Part shown: positions 34,185-42,277 of the stretch, in pieces
How the letters are laid out: every line of letters starts with the position of its first letter
Position numbering within the stretch: position 1 is the stretch's first letter
Source of the DNA: Serinibacter arcticus
GTDB taxonomy: Bacteria; Actinomycetota; Actinomycetes; Actinomycetales; Beutenbergiaceae
Assembly: GCF_004786095.1 (NCBI RefSeq)
Contig: NZ_RHPJ01000005.1
Span: forward strand, 113,622 to 177,621
DNA: 64,000 nt
Reading direction: 5' to 3'
Notes under the pieces: model-generated
What the model was told of the DNA's origin: nothing
The model's database searches: none
What the model saw: the letters and a program-made list of their open reading frames with translations, nothing else
Translations under genes and position numbers: made by a program

Positions 34185-35087
34185 TCACCGGTAGCGTCGT
34201 GGCACCTCCCAGTGGCCGCCGAACTCCGCGTCGAACGACGGCGGGTCGAACGGGCTTCGACCGCCCGCCGGGTAGCTGGTGAGCTCGCCGAACACGATGC
34301 GGCCGGGCAGCAGGTAGAGGTCGACGCGCACGAAGTCCGTCCCCTCCCCGAGCCGCTCCGCGATCGCGATCATCTCCGCCAGCCGGTCGGGCGCCTCGTG
34401 CGGCGGATCGGCCCACGGCAGTCCCCCGCGCAGGGGGAGGTGACGCCACTGCGGGTCGTGGAAGTCGTGCGTGCGCACGCCGAACCGACCGGCGTCGACC
34501 TGGATGTAACGGCACACGCCGTGGAAGACCCAGAGCTTGTAGTCGTCGGGGATCCCGCCGTCGGGCCCGGCGAGCGCCTCCTCGACGATGATGCGCGGCG
34601 GTATCCGGCTGTAGGCCCACTCCTCGTTCGGGCCGCGGCCGTAGAGCTTCGTCGTCCAGCCGGCGGCGATGTCCCGCAGCACGCGGCGGTCGACGACGTC
34701 CGGTCGCACGTGCGCGTACACCCACCCCCACGCGGGTCGCGGGAGCGCGGCGTCGGGCTGCGCCGCGGGCGACACGACGATCGCCGCCCCGCTGCCGTGG
34801 GTCGGCTTCACCACGTACGACGACGGCAGCTCGAGATCGAGCAGCACGTCCGGGTCGTCCACGACGGCGTAGGCGTGCGGCAGCAGGTCGGCGTGGCCGC
34901 GTGCGGCGACGTGGTCGCGGACCGCGCCCTTGTCCGCGAACGTCACGACGAGCTGCCGGTGGTCGCGGAGCATCTTGTAGCGGACCTTCTCGGTGAACAG
35001 CTGCGGGTCGCGGGTGCGCCAGAGACGGACGAGCCGGACGAGACGGGAGCGGCCGCGCCAGCGGGCGCGGGGAACGGGGCGGGGCAC
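34185..35087 (-). CDS. TupA-like ATP-grasp protein
   Basis: A 300-residue protein of the TupA-like ATP-grasp family, found with genes for teichuronopeptide, capsule and other polysaccharides, where members probably add amino-acid-like groups. The early block TEKVRYKMLRDHR, then YVVKPTHGSGAAIVV for nucleotide binding, DYKLWVFHGVCRYIQVDAGR, and EMIAIAERLGEGTDFVRVDL with the metal-binding acids are all present. No glycosyltransferase or other polymer gene lies alongside, which is unusual for this family. The GTG at 35087 is the best start, but it has no ribosome binding site; GAAACT six bases upstream may be a weak leaderless -10. Confidence 0.8.
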   Translation of the reverse strand: MPRPVPRARWRGRSRLVRLVRLWRTRDPQLFTEKVRYKMLRDHRQLVVTFADKGAVRDHVAARGHADLLPHAYAVVDDPDVLLDLELPSSYVVKPTHGSGAAIVVSPAAQPDAALPRPAWGWVYAHVRPDVVDRRVLRDIAAGWTTKLYGRGPNEEWAYSRIPPRIIVEEALAGPDGGIPDDYKLWVFHGVCRYIQVDAGRFGVRTHDFHDPQWRHLPLRGGLPWADPPHEAPDRLAEMIAIAERLGEGTDFVRVDLYLLPGRIVFGELTSYPAGGRSPFDPPSFDAEFGGHWEVPRRYR

Positions 35088-35256
35088 GACCCCAGTTTCC
35101 CCAACCCGCCTCACGGAGGCATGGGGCCGGGAAGCGCACTCGGCGCATCGGACCGGTGACGACCTCGCAGCGGGATGAGATTCGCCGTTCGTGACATGGC
35201 CTGTGACGCGGAGCACACTGACAAGGCACTGGCTCAAGACCGTGGCCAGCCCTCGG

Positions 35257-35282
35257 ACGGACGTCCACAGGTGGACGTCCGT
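35257..35282. promoter_or_regulatory. 12-bp palindromic hairpin upstream of the LEA-like operon
   Basis: ACGGACGTCCAC and GTGGACGTCCGT are perfect complements separated by AG, followed by a pyrimidine run (TCCTCTTC). It sits in the divergent 278-bp gap before the stress operon, about 85 bases upstream of its first ATG. It could be an operator, a 5' leader hairpin or an attenuator. Confidence 0.6.
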
Positions 35283-35365
35283 TCCTCTTCTGAGATGACG
35301 CGCCCGCGTGCACCGCCGGTGAGATGCCGGTGCCGCTGGGCTGTCCCAACCAGCGAGGAGACACC

Positions 35366-36244
35366 ATGAGCAGTCCGTACGGCACGCCCCCTCCCATCCA
35401 CGGCAACATCCCGCCGGAGCCTTCGCCTCTCGTTCCCGCGGCACCGACCGCCCCACCCACCGAGCCTTCCCCGCCGTCCTTCCCTCCGGCCACCACGCCG
35501 AGGCCGCCCGACGACATCCGTACCGGTTCCGGCAGCGACTCAGGTTCCAGCGAGAAGGTCGAGGAGGCCAAGGCCAAGGCCGGTGAGGTCGCCGGCACGG
35601 CGAAGGACCAGGCGGCCGGGGTCGCTCAGGACGCCAAGGCGTCGGCCTCCGAGGTCGCAGGAACAGCGAAGGACGAGGCCGCGAAGGTTGCCTCGAGCGC
35701 CAAGGATCAGGCCTCCTCCCTCCTGCACGAGGCCACGCAGAACCTCCGGACGCAGACGACGACCGGCAAGGAGCAGGCCGCCGTGGGACTGAGGGGCGTC
35801 TCGAGCGAGCTGTCGTCCCTCGCCGAGGGAAGCCAGGACCAGGGCCCCGTCGCGGATCTGGCCCGTCAAGCCTCCCAGCGTCTGGGCGGTGCAGCCGGTT
35901 GGCTCGAGGACCGAGACCTGGATGCTGTCCTGTCGGACGTCCAGGACTTCGCCCGCCGACGGCCGTTCGCCTTCCTCGCCATCTCCGTCGGCGCCGGTGT
36001 CGCGGTCGGGCGACTGACACGGGCCCTGAAGGACTCCCCCTCCAGCACCTCGGGTCGGTCCTCGACGGCTTCCGGCACGACCTCCGACGAGCCCGATCAG
36101 GGCGGCGACCCGACTCCGGCATCGACCGGGCGCCACACGGCTGCCGACCTCTCCCCGTCGGGGTCGGTCCCGCCGTCAGGCACGACGCCGGCGCCCCAGG
36201 ACCCGTGGGGCGCACCGGGCGCCATCTCTCCGGAGCGTCCGTGA
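35366..36244 (+). CDS. LEA-like Ala/Lys repeat protein with proline-rich ends
   Basis: A 292-residue protein. Residues 1-45 are Pro-rich. About residues 55-135 consist of degenerate 11-residue amphipathic units such as AKDQAAGVAQDAKASASEVA, the pattern of group 3 LEA proteins and apolipoprotein-like stress proteins. A hydrophobic segment lies at residues 200-220 (FAFLAISVGAGVAVGRLTR), and a Ser/Thr/Pro-rich tail ends the chain. GAGGAG precedes the ATG by seven bases. It shares a base with the next start codon (TGATG). Protection of membranes or proteins in drying or salt stress is inferred from the repeat type only. Confidence 0.75.
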   Translation: MSSPYGTPPPIHGNIPPEPSPLVPAAPTAPPTEPSPPSFPPATTPRPPDDIRTGSGSDSGSSEKVEEAKAKAGEVAGTAKDQAAGVAQDAKASASEVAGTAKDEAAKVASSAKDQASSLLHEATQNLRTQTTTGKEQAAVGLRGVSSELSSLAEGSQDQGPVADLARQASQRLGGAAGWLEDRDLDAVLSDVQDFARRRPFAFLAISVGAGVAVGRLTRALKDSPSSTSGRSSTASGTTSDEPDQGGDPTPASTGRHTAADLSPSGSVPPSGTTPAPQDPWGAPGAISPERP

Positions 36245-36666
36245 TGGTCGACGCCCAAGGGCCGAATCCAGGCGGCGGGAACCTCTCACCCGAGGACTCC
36301 CTCGGCACCATCGTCGGCAAGCTGACGGGGGACCTCTCCCAGCTGGTCCGCCAGGAGATCGCCCTGGCCAAGGCCGAGGTCACCCAGGACGCCAAGCACG
36401 CGGGCAAGGGTGCCGGGATGCTCGCGGGAGCGGGCGTGGCGGGCCACTTCGTCCTGCTCTTCCTCTCGATCGCCGGATGGTGGGCCCTGGGCTACCTCAT
36501 CGGCAACGCGTGGTCGGCCCTGGTCATCGCCCTGGTCTGGGCGATCGTCGGCGCCGTCCTGTACACGAGCGGCCGCAAGGAGCTCAAGCGGGCCCCGGGT
36601 CTGCCGCGGACCACCGACTCAGTCAGCAAGATCCCCGCCGCTCTCAAGGGACAGGAGACGTCATGA
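36244..36666 (+). CDS. Phage-holin-superfamily (DUF1469-like) small membrane protein
   Basis: A 140-residue protein with a soluble N-terminal helix containing LVRQEIALAKAEVTQDAKHA, two membrane helices (AGAGVAGHFVLLFLSIAGWW and LVIALVWAIVGAVLYTSG), and a basic C-terminal tail, the layout of the 'actinobacterial holin-superfamily/DUF1469' proteins. These are not phage holins in function but small envelope-associated proteins. The ATG at 36244 shares its A with the preceding stop. It overlaps the DUF3618 gene by ATGA. In many actinobacteria these two are neighbours, which supports a shared envelope role. Confidence 0.85.
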   Translation: MVDAQGPNPGGGNLSPEDSLGTIVGKLTGDLSQLVRQEIALAKAEVTQDAKHAGKGAGMLAGAGVAGHFVLLFLSIAGWWALGYLIGNAWSALVIALVWAIVGAVLYTSGRKELKRAPGLPRTTDSVSKIPAALKGQETS

Positions 36667-37241
36667 CCACGAACGACCCCGACCAGATACGTGCCGACAT
36701 CGACCGCACGCGCGAGCAGGTGGCCGCAGACGTGGACGTGCTGGGCGAGAAGGTGAGCCCGAGCGCCATCGCCGCGCGTCAGGGCGAGAAGCTGCGCGGC
36801 ATCGCCACGGACGCCAAGGACGCGATCTTCGGATCCGCCTCCGACGCCCAGGACCGGGCAGGCTCGGCCGCCTCCTCCGTCAAGGACACCCTCGGTCAGG
36901 CCCCGGGCTCGGCGAAGGCGAAGGTCCAGGGCAACGCTCTGGCCGTGGGCGTCATCGGCTTCGGCGCCGGTCTCCTGCTGTCGGCGCTCATCCCCGCGAG
37001 TCGCAAGGAGCAGGACCTGGCTGCCCAGCTCCAGGACAGCGACCAGTTCGCGCAGGTGAAGGAGCAGGCCTCCGCCGTCGCGCACGACCTCGTGAACTCC
37101 GCCAAGGAGTCGGCCCAGAAGGTGGCCGAGACGGCCAAGGAGGGCGCCGCCGTCGTCAAGGACGAAGGCGCGTCCGCCGCTCAGGACGTCAAGGCCAGCG
37201 CCCAGGACTCGGCCGACACCACCAAGAGCTCCCTCTCCTAG
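36663..37241 (+). CDS. DUF3618 protein
   Basis: A 192-residue protein. The N-terminal DUF3618 block is DQIRADIDRTREQVAADVDV, in which an acidic-basic helix begins the family. A hydrophobic helix lies at residues 98-116 (LAVGVIGFGAGLLLSALIP), and the rest is Ala/Lys-rich, with LEA-like units such as AKESAQKVAETAKEGAAVVK, resembling the first gene of the operon. It overlaps the holin-superfamily gene by four bases. The operon ends here at a strong hairpin. Probably a membrane-bound amphipathic coil; role unknown. Confidence 0.85.
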   Translation: MTTNDPDQIRADIDRTREQVAADVDVLGEKVSPSAIAARQGEKLRGIATDAKDAIFGSASDAQDRAGSAASSVKDTLGQAPGSAKAKVQGNALAVGVIGFGAGLLLSALIPASRKEQDLAAQLQDSDQFAQVKEQASAVAHDLVNSAKESAQKVAETAKEGAAVVKDEGASAAQDVKASAQDSADTTKSSLS

Positions 37242-37251
37242 GAGAGCGAGC

Positions 37252-37290
37252 GCCTCGGCTTCGCACCCCCGCCAGGTGCGAAGCCGAGGC
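37252..37290 (+). terminator. 16-bp-stem terminator of the LEA/holin/DUF3618 operon
   Basis: GCCTCGGCTTCGCACC and GGTGCGAAGCCGAGGC pair perfectly around a 7-base loop, starting 11 bases after the DUF3618 stop codon. No clear T-run follows. Confidence 0.85.
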
Positions 37291-37459
37291 ACGGCCCGAA
37301 GCGAGTCCTCGAGGTCGACGGAGACCGTGAAGGCCGGCGAGAACGTCGCGCACGCCTTCGAGAATCGATCGAGACGTGTCTTCGGTGGCGCTGACCGCCA
37401 GCACTCCCCGGTCCGCGCCACCGTCTCAGAAGAGGCTCACTCACCACTGAGAGGTTCAC

Positions 37460-38425
37460 ATGTATCTGCACGTGCAACGACTGATCAACGAGATCGTTCC
37501 CGACGAGCCCGACCCGGCTGCGGCCAACGCCCTCCAGGAGGGGCTCGGCGGACAGTTCGGCGAGATGCGCACGATGATGCAGTACCTGTTCCAGAGCATG
37601 AACTTCCGCGGCTCGGCAGGGAAGCCGTACCGCGATCTCCTCCAGGGGATCGGCACCGAGGAGATCAGCCACGTCGAGCTCATCGGCACGACGATCTCGC
37701 GACTGCTGGACGGCTCGCCGCGCTACAACGGCAAGAAGACCGACCCGCTCGACACCCCGGGCGCCGGCGGCGACATCCCGCTCGCGCTCGCGCTCGACCA
37801 GGGCAACATCCATCACTACCTCGTGGCGGCCCAGGGAGCGCTCCCGGTCGACTCCGCGGGCAACCCGTGGAGCGGCAGCTACGTCTACAACTCCGGCAAC
37901 CTCGTGCTCGACCTGCTCTACAACCTCATGCTCGAGTCGACCGGACGCCTGCAGAAGTGCCGCATCTACGAGATGACCGACAACAAGACCGCCCGCTCGA
38001 CGATCTCCTACCTGATCGTGCGCGACCAGGCGCACGAGAACGCCTACGCCAAGGCCCTGGAGACCCTCGGGGTCGACTGGGGCAAGCTCCTGCCCATCCC
38101 GAAGACCAACGCGGAGAAGTTCCCCGAGGTCAAGAAGCTGGTGGACCGCGGCCTGCAGAGCAAGCAGTACACGTTCGACCTGACCGGGGCCTCCGAGGCC
38201 GGCAAGATCTTCCGCGGCATGTCCCCGTCCAAGGACGGCACCGAGCTCGACGCCTCCGAGCAGGCACCCGCCGGTGTGCCGATCACGATCGCGGACGAGC
38301 GGTTCGAGGAGTTCGCTCCCGGACTCGACCCCGAGCTCCTCGCCCTCATCCAGGCCACGGCCGACATCGAGATGGCCGAGGTGCAGCCCGTCTACGCCCC
38401 AGTGGCACCCTCCGACAAGGGCTGA
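37460..38425 (+). CDS. Manganese catalase
   Basis: A 321-residue non-haem catalase that breaks down hydrogen peroxide with a di-manganese site in a four-helix bundle. Visible ligands are Glu35 in GQFGEMRTMMQYLFQ, Glu68 and His71 in TEEISHVELIG, a glutamate in NLMLESTGRLQKCR, and His in IVRDQAHENAYAKAL. The C-terminal part runs on with LTGASEAGKIFRGMSPSKDG, typical of the family, and ends in an acidic tail. GAGAGG lies six bases before the ATG. It is transcribed on its own, 170 bases after the terminator of the previous operon. Length is normal. Confidence 0.95.
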   Translation: MYLHVQRLINEIVPDEPDPAAANALQEGLGGQFGEMRTMMQYLFQSMNFRGSAGKPYRDLLQGIGTEEISHVELIGTTISRLLDGSPRYNGKKTDPLDTPGAGGDIPLALALDQGNIHHYLVAAQGALPVDSAGNPWSGSYVYNSGNLVLDLLYNLMLESTGRLQKCRIYEMTDNKTARSTISYLIVRDQAHENAYAKALETLGVDWGKLLPIPKTNAEKFPEVKKLVDRGLQSKQYTFDLTGASEAGKIFRGMSPSKDGTELDASEQAPAGVPITIADERFEEFAPGLDPELLALIQATADIEMAEVQPVYAPVAPSDKG

Positions 38426-38557
38426 TCTCCGGACTCCCTGCAACGTCGGTTCTCCCGCCCGACCTCACCGGTCGAGCGGGAGCACCGACGTTCTCGACGT
38501 CGCGGGCAATCGTGGTCTCCCGGCGGCGACCATCGTGCCGGCGCGCCGGACAGGCGC

Positions 38558-39094
38558 TCAGCGTCGGAAGGCCTTGGCCGTCTCGATCGCGTGGGCTCGG
38601 GCCAGGAGCTTGGCCTGCTCCTGCGACTGGGTCGCCAGGCGAGCGAACGGCTCCGAGGGAAGTCCGAGGTCGCCGGCGTAGTGCTCCAGGACCTCCCAGC
38701 CCGCACCCTTGCCGTTCACGGCTGCGCGCACGAGGTCCAGCTCGAGGACGGGCGTCATCGGGGAGGTCCTGACCAGACGGCCGTTGGGCTTGAGGGACCC
38801 CACCCGCTCCCCCACCCACGCCAGCGCCCGCTTGACCGGTCGCTTGCCGAAGCCGAGAGCCTCGACGACGTCGCTCATGGTGAGGTACTCGCGTTCCACC
38901 TGCTCCGCTATCAGAGCGAGATCCGAGCCGTAGGGCTTCATGACGTAGCGCTTGGCCATGTCCGCGACACGCGTGCGGCCCCCGGTCGCGCCGGTGAGGT
39001 GATCACCCAGGTAGAGGCTGAGGAGATCGCCGTCGACGTTCGGTCCGACCTTTGCTGCTGCGAGCTCGGCAGCACTGAGGTACGAGGTGGTCAT
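38558..39094 (-). CDS. Helical hypothetical protein beside the catalase
   Basis: A 178-residue, probably all-helical cytoplasmic protein. It begins MTTSYLSAAELAAAKVGPNV and contains LLSLYLGDHLTGATGGRTRV and a KRALAWVGERVGSLKPNGRL segment. I recall actinobacterial proteins of this shape that are annotated only as hypothetical. A helix-bundle fold is plausible, but no metal-site motif is clear. It converges on the manganese catalase gene and follows the YihY gene in the same direction across a gap of about 150 bases. GGAGAAG precedes the ATG. Confidence 0.7.
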   Translation of the reverse strand: MTTSYLSAAELAAAKVGPNVDGDLLSLYLGDHLTGATGGRTRVADMAKRYVMKPYGSDLALIAEQVEREYLTMSDVVEALGFGKRPVKRALAWVGERVGSLKPNGRLVRTSPMTPVLELDLVRAAVNGKGAGWEVLEHYAGDLGLPSEPFARLATQSQEQAKLLARAHAIETAKAFRR

Positions 39095-39251
39095 CGCTTC
39101 TCCGTCTTCTGTCGGGGTTCGTCGAGCTCCTGCGAAGGTGGCTCTCGTGCTTCCTGACCCGTCAGTCTAGGGAAGTCCGGCGGTGAGAAGAATGGCGAGG
39201 TGGCGGCCGGTGGACGGCCGAGCAGCGTCTCGCCTGGGGCCGTTCTCCTTC

Positions 39252-40361
39252 TCAGTCGTGGTTACTCGTGGGTGAGGTGTCGTGGGTGCTGTCGCCGTCG
39301 GTCTCGGTCTCGCCACCGTGCGCGAGTCGGAGCGCCCGGCCGCGCGCGACGTCCTTCTCGGCCTTGGCCGCACGCTTCTCGGCGGCGCGGGTGTCCCGCG
39401 CGGGCAGCTGGAGGTCGCGCTCGGCCGCGATACCGGCCTGCAGCTGTCGAGCGCGCTCGAGCTCGGCGTCGAGCTCGGCGCCGAACAGCAGCGCGATGTT
39501 GGTGATCCACAGCCACAGCAGGAAGATCACGACGCCGGCGAGCGATCCATAGGTGGCGTCGTAGCTGGAGAAGTTCGCGACGTAGAAGCCGAACCCCACC
39601 GAGGCGATGACCCAGACACCGATCGCCACGAGCGCACCGACACTGACCCAGCGCACCTTGGGCTGACGGACGTTCGGCGTCGCGTGGTAGAGCAGCGCGA
39701 CCGCCAGGACCACGAGAGCGAGCACGACCGGCCACTTGGCGATGCTCCAGACGGTGACCGCGACATCGCTGAGACCGATCAGGTCCCCGACGGAGCGGGC
39801 CAGGCCGCCGGACAGCACCAGGGCAACCACGACAACGGCGGCGATGAGGACCAGCGCCAGGGTGACGAGGAGAAGAACGGGCCGCAGCTTCCAGATCGGA
39901 CGACCTTCGTCGATCTCGTAGATGCGGTTCATGCCCCGGGAGAACGCGGCCACATAGCCCGAGGCTGACCACAGGGCGGTGGCGAGACCAACGATCAGGG
40001 CGAACCCGGCCGCGGGAGTCTGCGTGAGCGTCTCGACGATGGGCGTGATGGTGGTGAGCGTGTCCGCCGGCACGACGCCCCCCAGGGCGTCGGTCACCCC
40101 GGCAACCATCTCCTCCGAGTCGCCCACCAGGCTCAGGATGGAGACGAGAGCCAGGATGGCGGGAGCCAGGGCGAGGACGGCGTAGTACGTCAGCGCAGCC
40201 GCGAGGTCGGTGCACTGGTCCTCGCTGAACTCACGGACCGTGGTGCGCAGCACGTGCTTCCACGACCGCTTGGTGAGGTCGTCGGGAGAATCGGGCTTGC
40301 GCGGATCATCGGGGTCCGGGGCGCTCGTGGTGGTGGAACGAGAATCCGATGTCTTGGCCAT
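39252..40361 (-). CDS. YihY/virulence factor BrkB-family membrane protein
   Basis: A 369-residue protein with six membrane helices between residues 55 and 300. Family marks are DLAAALTYYAVLALAPAILA in the first helix, WSASGYVAAFSRGMNRIYEI, and VIFLLWLWITNIALLFGAEL in the last helix. The N-terminal 40 residues are charged and Pro-rich, and the C-terminal 65 residues are an Ala/Lys/Arg/Glu-rich cytoplasmic tail. YihY proteins are widespread, and their biochemical role is unsettled. In desiccation- and oxidant-tolerant actinobacteria they are often near stress genes, as here. Confidence 0.92.
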   Translation of the reverse strand: MAKTSDSRSTTTSAPDPDDPRKPDSPDDLTKRSWKHVLRTTVREFSEDQCTDLAAALTYYAVLALAPAILALVSILSLVGDSEEMVAGVTDALGGVVPADTLTTITPIVETLTQTPAAGFALIVGLATALWSASGYVAAFSRGMNRIYEIDEGRPIWKLRPVLLLVTLALVLIAAVVVVALVLSGGLARSVGDLIGLSDVAVTVWSIAKWPVVLALVVLAVALLYHATPNVRQPKVRWVSVGALVAIGVWVIASVGFGFYVANFSSYDATYGSLAGVVIFLLWLWITNIALLFGAELDAELERARQLQAGIAAERDLQLPARDTRAAEKRAAKAEKDVARGRALRLAHGGETETDGDSTHDTSPTSNHD

Positions 40362-40514
40362 TCTTCCAGGGTCCTACGCGCCCAGGGGAATACCTAGGAC
40401 CGGTCAAGAATGATCCGGCCGCCATGCTCCCGCCCTGGTTCTTGCGTCCCGGCAGCCATCCGGCGATGGTGGAGGAGTTCACGTCAGTGGTTGACCTCGG
40501 AAGGGGTGGGCTCG

Positions 40515-41252
40515 ATGCGCGCCATCGTTGATGGAGAACGGCCGATCGTGAAGAGGAACCAGCCGCTGGGCGCTGCCGTCGCCGCCCCTCTCGCCCACGG
40601 GGCGGGCGTGACGTTCGCAGGGGTGTTCGGGCTTGTCCGGCGCCTTCGGCCCCGACTGCTCCACCCTCGCGGCGTGGTCCTGTCCGGCACCTTGACGCTT
40701 CAGAACGCCTCCGCGCCGGGCGTGCGGGATCTCGGTGGGGTCGGCGAGCGGAAGGTCCGCGTTCGGGTGTCACGCGCCGCCGGCCTCCCCCGGTGGCTTC
40801 CGGACAACCAGGGCATGGCGATCACGTGGGACGCCGCGGGGCGGCGGCACGATCTGCTCCTCGCGAGCTCGGGACTGGGACGACTCGGCCGGTTCGCCCT
40901 CGTTCCTCGCTGGCGTCCGGTCACAGGACCGCTCAGCACGCTGATGCCGTTCGTCGGCAGCGACGGCCGACGGGTCGTCGTGGCCGTCGTTCCCACCAGT
41001 CCTTCTCGCACGCGAGCTCTTGGCGACCCGGCGGCAGGTGGTGGCCTGAACCTCACGATCCTGTCGGCGTATCCCCGATCGGGGTGGACGCAGGCCGGCA
41101 ACCTCTCGGTCCCTCCATCCCCGGCCGACGACCCACCCGCGGACGAGCCGGCACTCAGGTTCCATCCCGTCGAGAATGTCCCTGGAACCCTCGCGGTGCC
41201 CGCCTGGGCTGCCCTTGTCCGCCGTCCTGTCTACCGACGAGCGCAGATCTGA
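40515..41252 (+). CDS. Orphan protein, possibly with distant catalase-like fold
   Basis: A 245-residue protein with real coding character and a good ribosome binding site (GGAAGGGG, about eight bases before the ATG). The segments GERKVRVRVSRAAGLPRWLP and GRFALVPRWRPVTGPLSTLM recall actinobacterial 'hypothetical' proteins of distant catalase or lipocalin-like shape, but I cannot confirm this. A helical stretch at 20-40 (AAVAAPLAHGAGVTFAGVFG) is mildly hydrophobic. There are no cysteines. Third-codon GC is lower than in the flanking 10-30 kb genes, hinting at a different origin. It stands alone between the YihY gene and a second orphan gene. Confidence 0.62.
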   Translation: MRAIVDGERPIVKRNQPLGAAVAAPLAHGAGVTFAGVFGLVRRLRPRLLHPRGVVLSGTLTLQNASAPGVRDLGGVGERKVRVRVSRAAGLPRWLPDNQGMAITWDAAGRRHDLLLASSGLGRLGRFALVPRWRPVTGPLSTLMPFVGSDGRRVVVAVVPTSPSRTRALGDPAAGGGLNLTILSAYPRSGWTQAGNLSVPPSPADDPPADEPALRFHPVENVPGTLAVPAWAALVRRPVYRRAQI

Positions 41253-41454
41253 CCATCACTGGTGCTCGCACGCCATTGCGGGGCACTCGTGCAGCAGGTG
41301 CCGCACGATTTCGCTGATGCTGACCACGTCTTCGTCGGCTTTCGACGGCGGAATGGTGAACACGTGGGCGGGGAGTGCCGTGCTCGGGCAAAATGGCCCC
41401 ACCCGCACTCCCCGGACCCCGGAGTCGGCATTCTGATCCCGCCCGAGGAAGCGC

Positions 41455-41958
41455 GTGCTGCCGATGCCCCTGTCCTACGTCTCAGCACTTCCTGAGCCCA
41501 CCCGCCGTCTGGTCGCTACACGGGTCGAGGTACCCCCGGTCGCCTACGAGGACGTGCGCGACGCCCTGGCGACACACCTCCAGCGGACAGCACGGGCCGG
41601 CGCGGACCTGTGCCGGCTCCTGGGTATGACGAGCACGTGGAACACCACCCGCTGGGAACCCGGTTCCTCCTCGGATGCCCTGCTGCCGACCTTCCGCATC
41701 ACGGTGAAGGGTCATGTTCCCGATCACGAGACCACCGCGATCATCGTGGGGCGCCTGGCACAGCACGGGTGGAACGGCGCCGTTCTCTCACGTGAACCGA
41801 TCTTCCGGATCGACGCGCAACGTGAAACTGCCTCGATGACCCTGACGGCCGCGGACAACATGGTCCGCCTCGTCCTGCACGAGACACCTGTTCGCCTTGA
41901 CCGCACCCTGGCGTCATGGATCTTGGCTGGGGCCTTCGAGGACGACGAGACGTCCTGA
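41455..41958 (+). CDS. Hypothetical protein with lower GC bias
   Basis: A 167-residue soluble protein that I do not recognise. Strand-like segments (TFRITVKGHVPDHETTAIIV, NMVRLVLHETPV, RLDRTLASWILAGAF) suggest an alpha/beta fold. Codon use contains many A- or T-ending codons (ACA, GCA, CTT, GTT, CGT) that are rare in the neighbouring genes, so it may have been acquired. The GTG at 41455 lies just two bases after GAGGAAGC; the ATG at 41464 gives better spacing and is equally possible. Confidence 0.55.
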   Translation: MLPMPLSYVSALPEPTRRLVATRVEVPPVAYEDVRDALATHLQRTARAGADLCRLLGMTSTWNTTRWEPGSSSDALLPTFRITVKGHVPDHETTAIIVGRLAQHGWNGAVLSREPIFRIDAQRETASMTLTAADNMVRLVLHETPVRLDRTLASWILAGAFEDDETS

Positions 41959-42033
41959 ACCGCACGGACGACCGGAGAACGCCGTGGCGATGGCGGACCT
42001 TTTCTTGGCGGGGACCAGCCCTTAGCGTGGACA

Positions 42034-42177
42034 GCGACCGCCGAGGTTGTGCCCATGCCTGGGCGGTCGCGGGACGCAGTTCGGCCCTGGCCGGACGGCC
42101 TGGACCCCCTGCTGTCCGGCTCGCCGACTGTGAAGGGCCGCCCCCACCTCGCTCCTGACGAGGTGGGGGCGGCGCCC
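42034..42177 (+). ncRNA. Candidate small RNA between a TAGCGT -10 and a terminator
   Basis: In a 319-bp gap, a -10-like TAGCGT at 42023-42028 is followed directly by GCGACCGCC (42034-42042), which pairs perfectly with GGCGGTCGC (42062-42070), and then by a strong terminator hairpin ending at 42173. A transcript of about 140 bases with a 5' hairpin and a 3' terminator would result. No convincing protein frame fits the interval. This is an inference from structure alone. Confidence 0.35.
42137..42173 (+). terminator. Perfect 15-bp-stem terminator in the 42-kb gap
   Basis: GCCGCCCCCACCTCG and CGAGGTGGGGGCGGC pair perfectly around a 7-base loop (CTCCTGA). It lies about 180 bases after the previous gene's stop, which is far for that gene, so it may end a separate small transcript. 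Confidence 0.8.
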
Positions 42178-42277
42178 AATACTGAACTACGGCTCCACCG
42201 GCGCGCTACCCGGCGCCGTCCCGCGTCGGGCACGACCTCCCCTTGCTGATCGGTGCTCTCGTCCTCGAGGAGATGCC

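Noticed and set aside
36244..36666. Phage origin for the holin-superfamily gene
   Set aside because: No other phage gene is near; this family is a normal chromosomal companion of DUF3618 in actinobacteria.
40360..40420. A stress-sigma promoter between the YihY gene and the orphan gene
   Set aside because: GGTATT-like bases are present on the minus strand, but no matching -35 at the right distance could be shown.
41231..41495. Short frames on both strands between the two orphan genes
   Set aside because: They overlap each other and lack coding bias or start signals.
42054..42249. A 65-codon frame through the terminator in the 42-kb gap
   Set aside because: Its codons cross the perfect terminator stem, and the peptide has no structure; an RNA explanation fits better.
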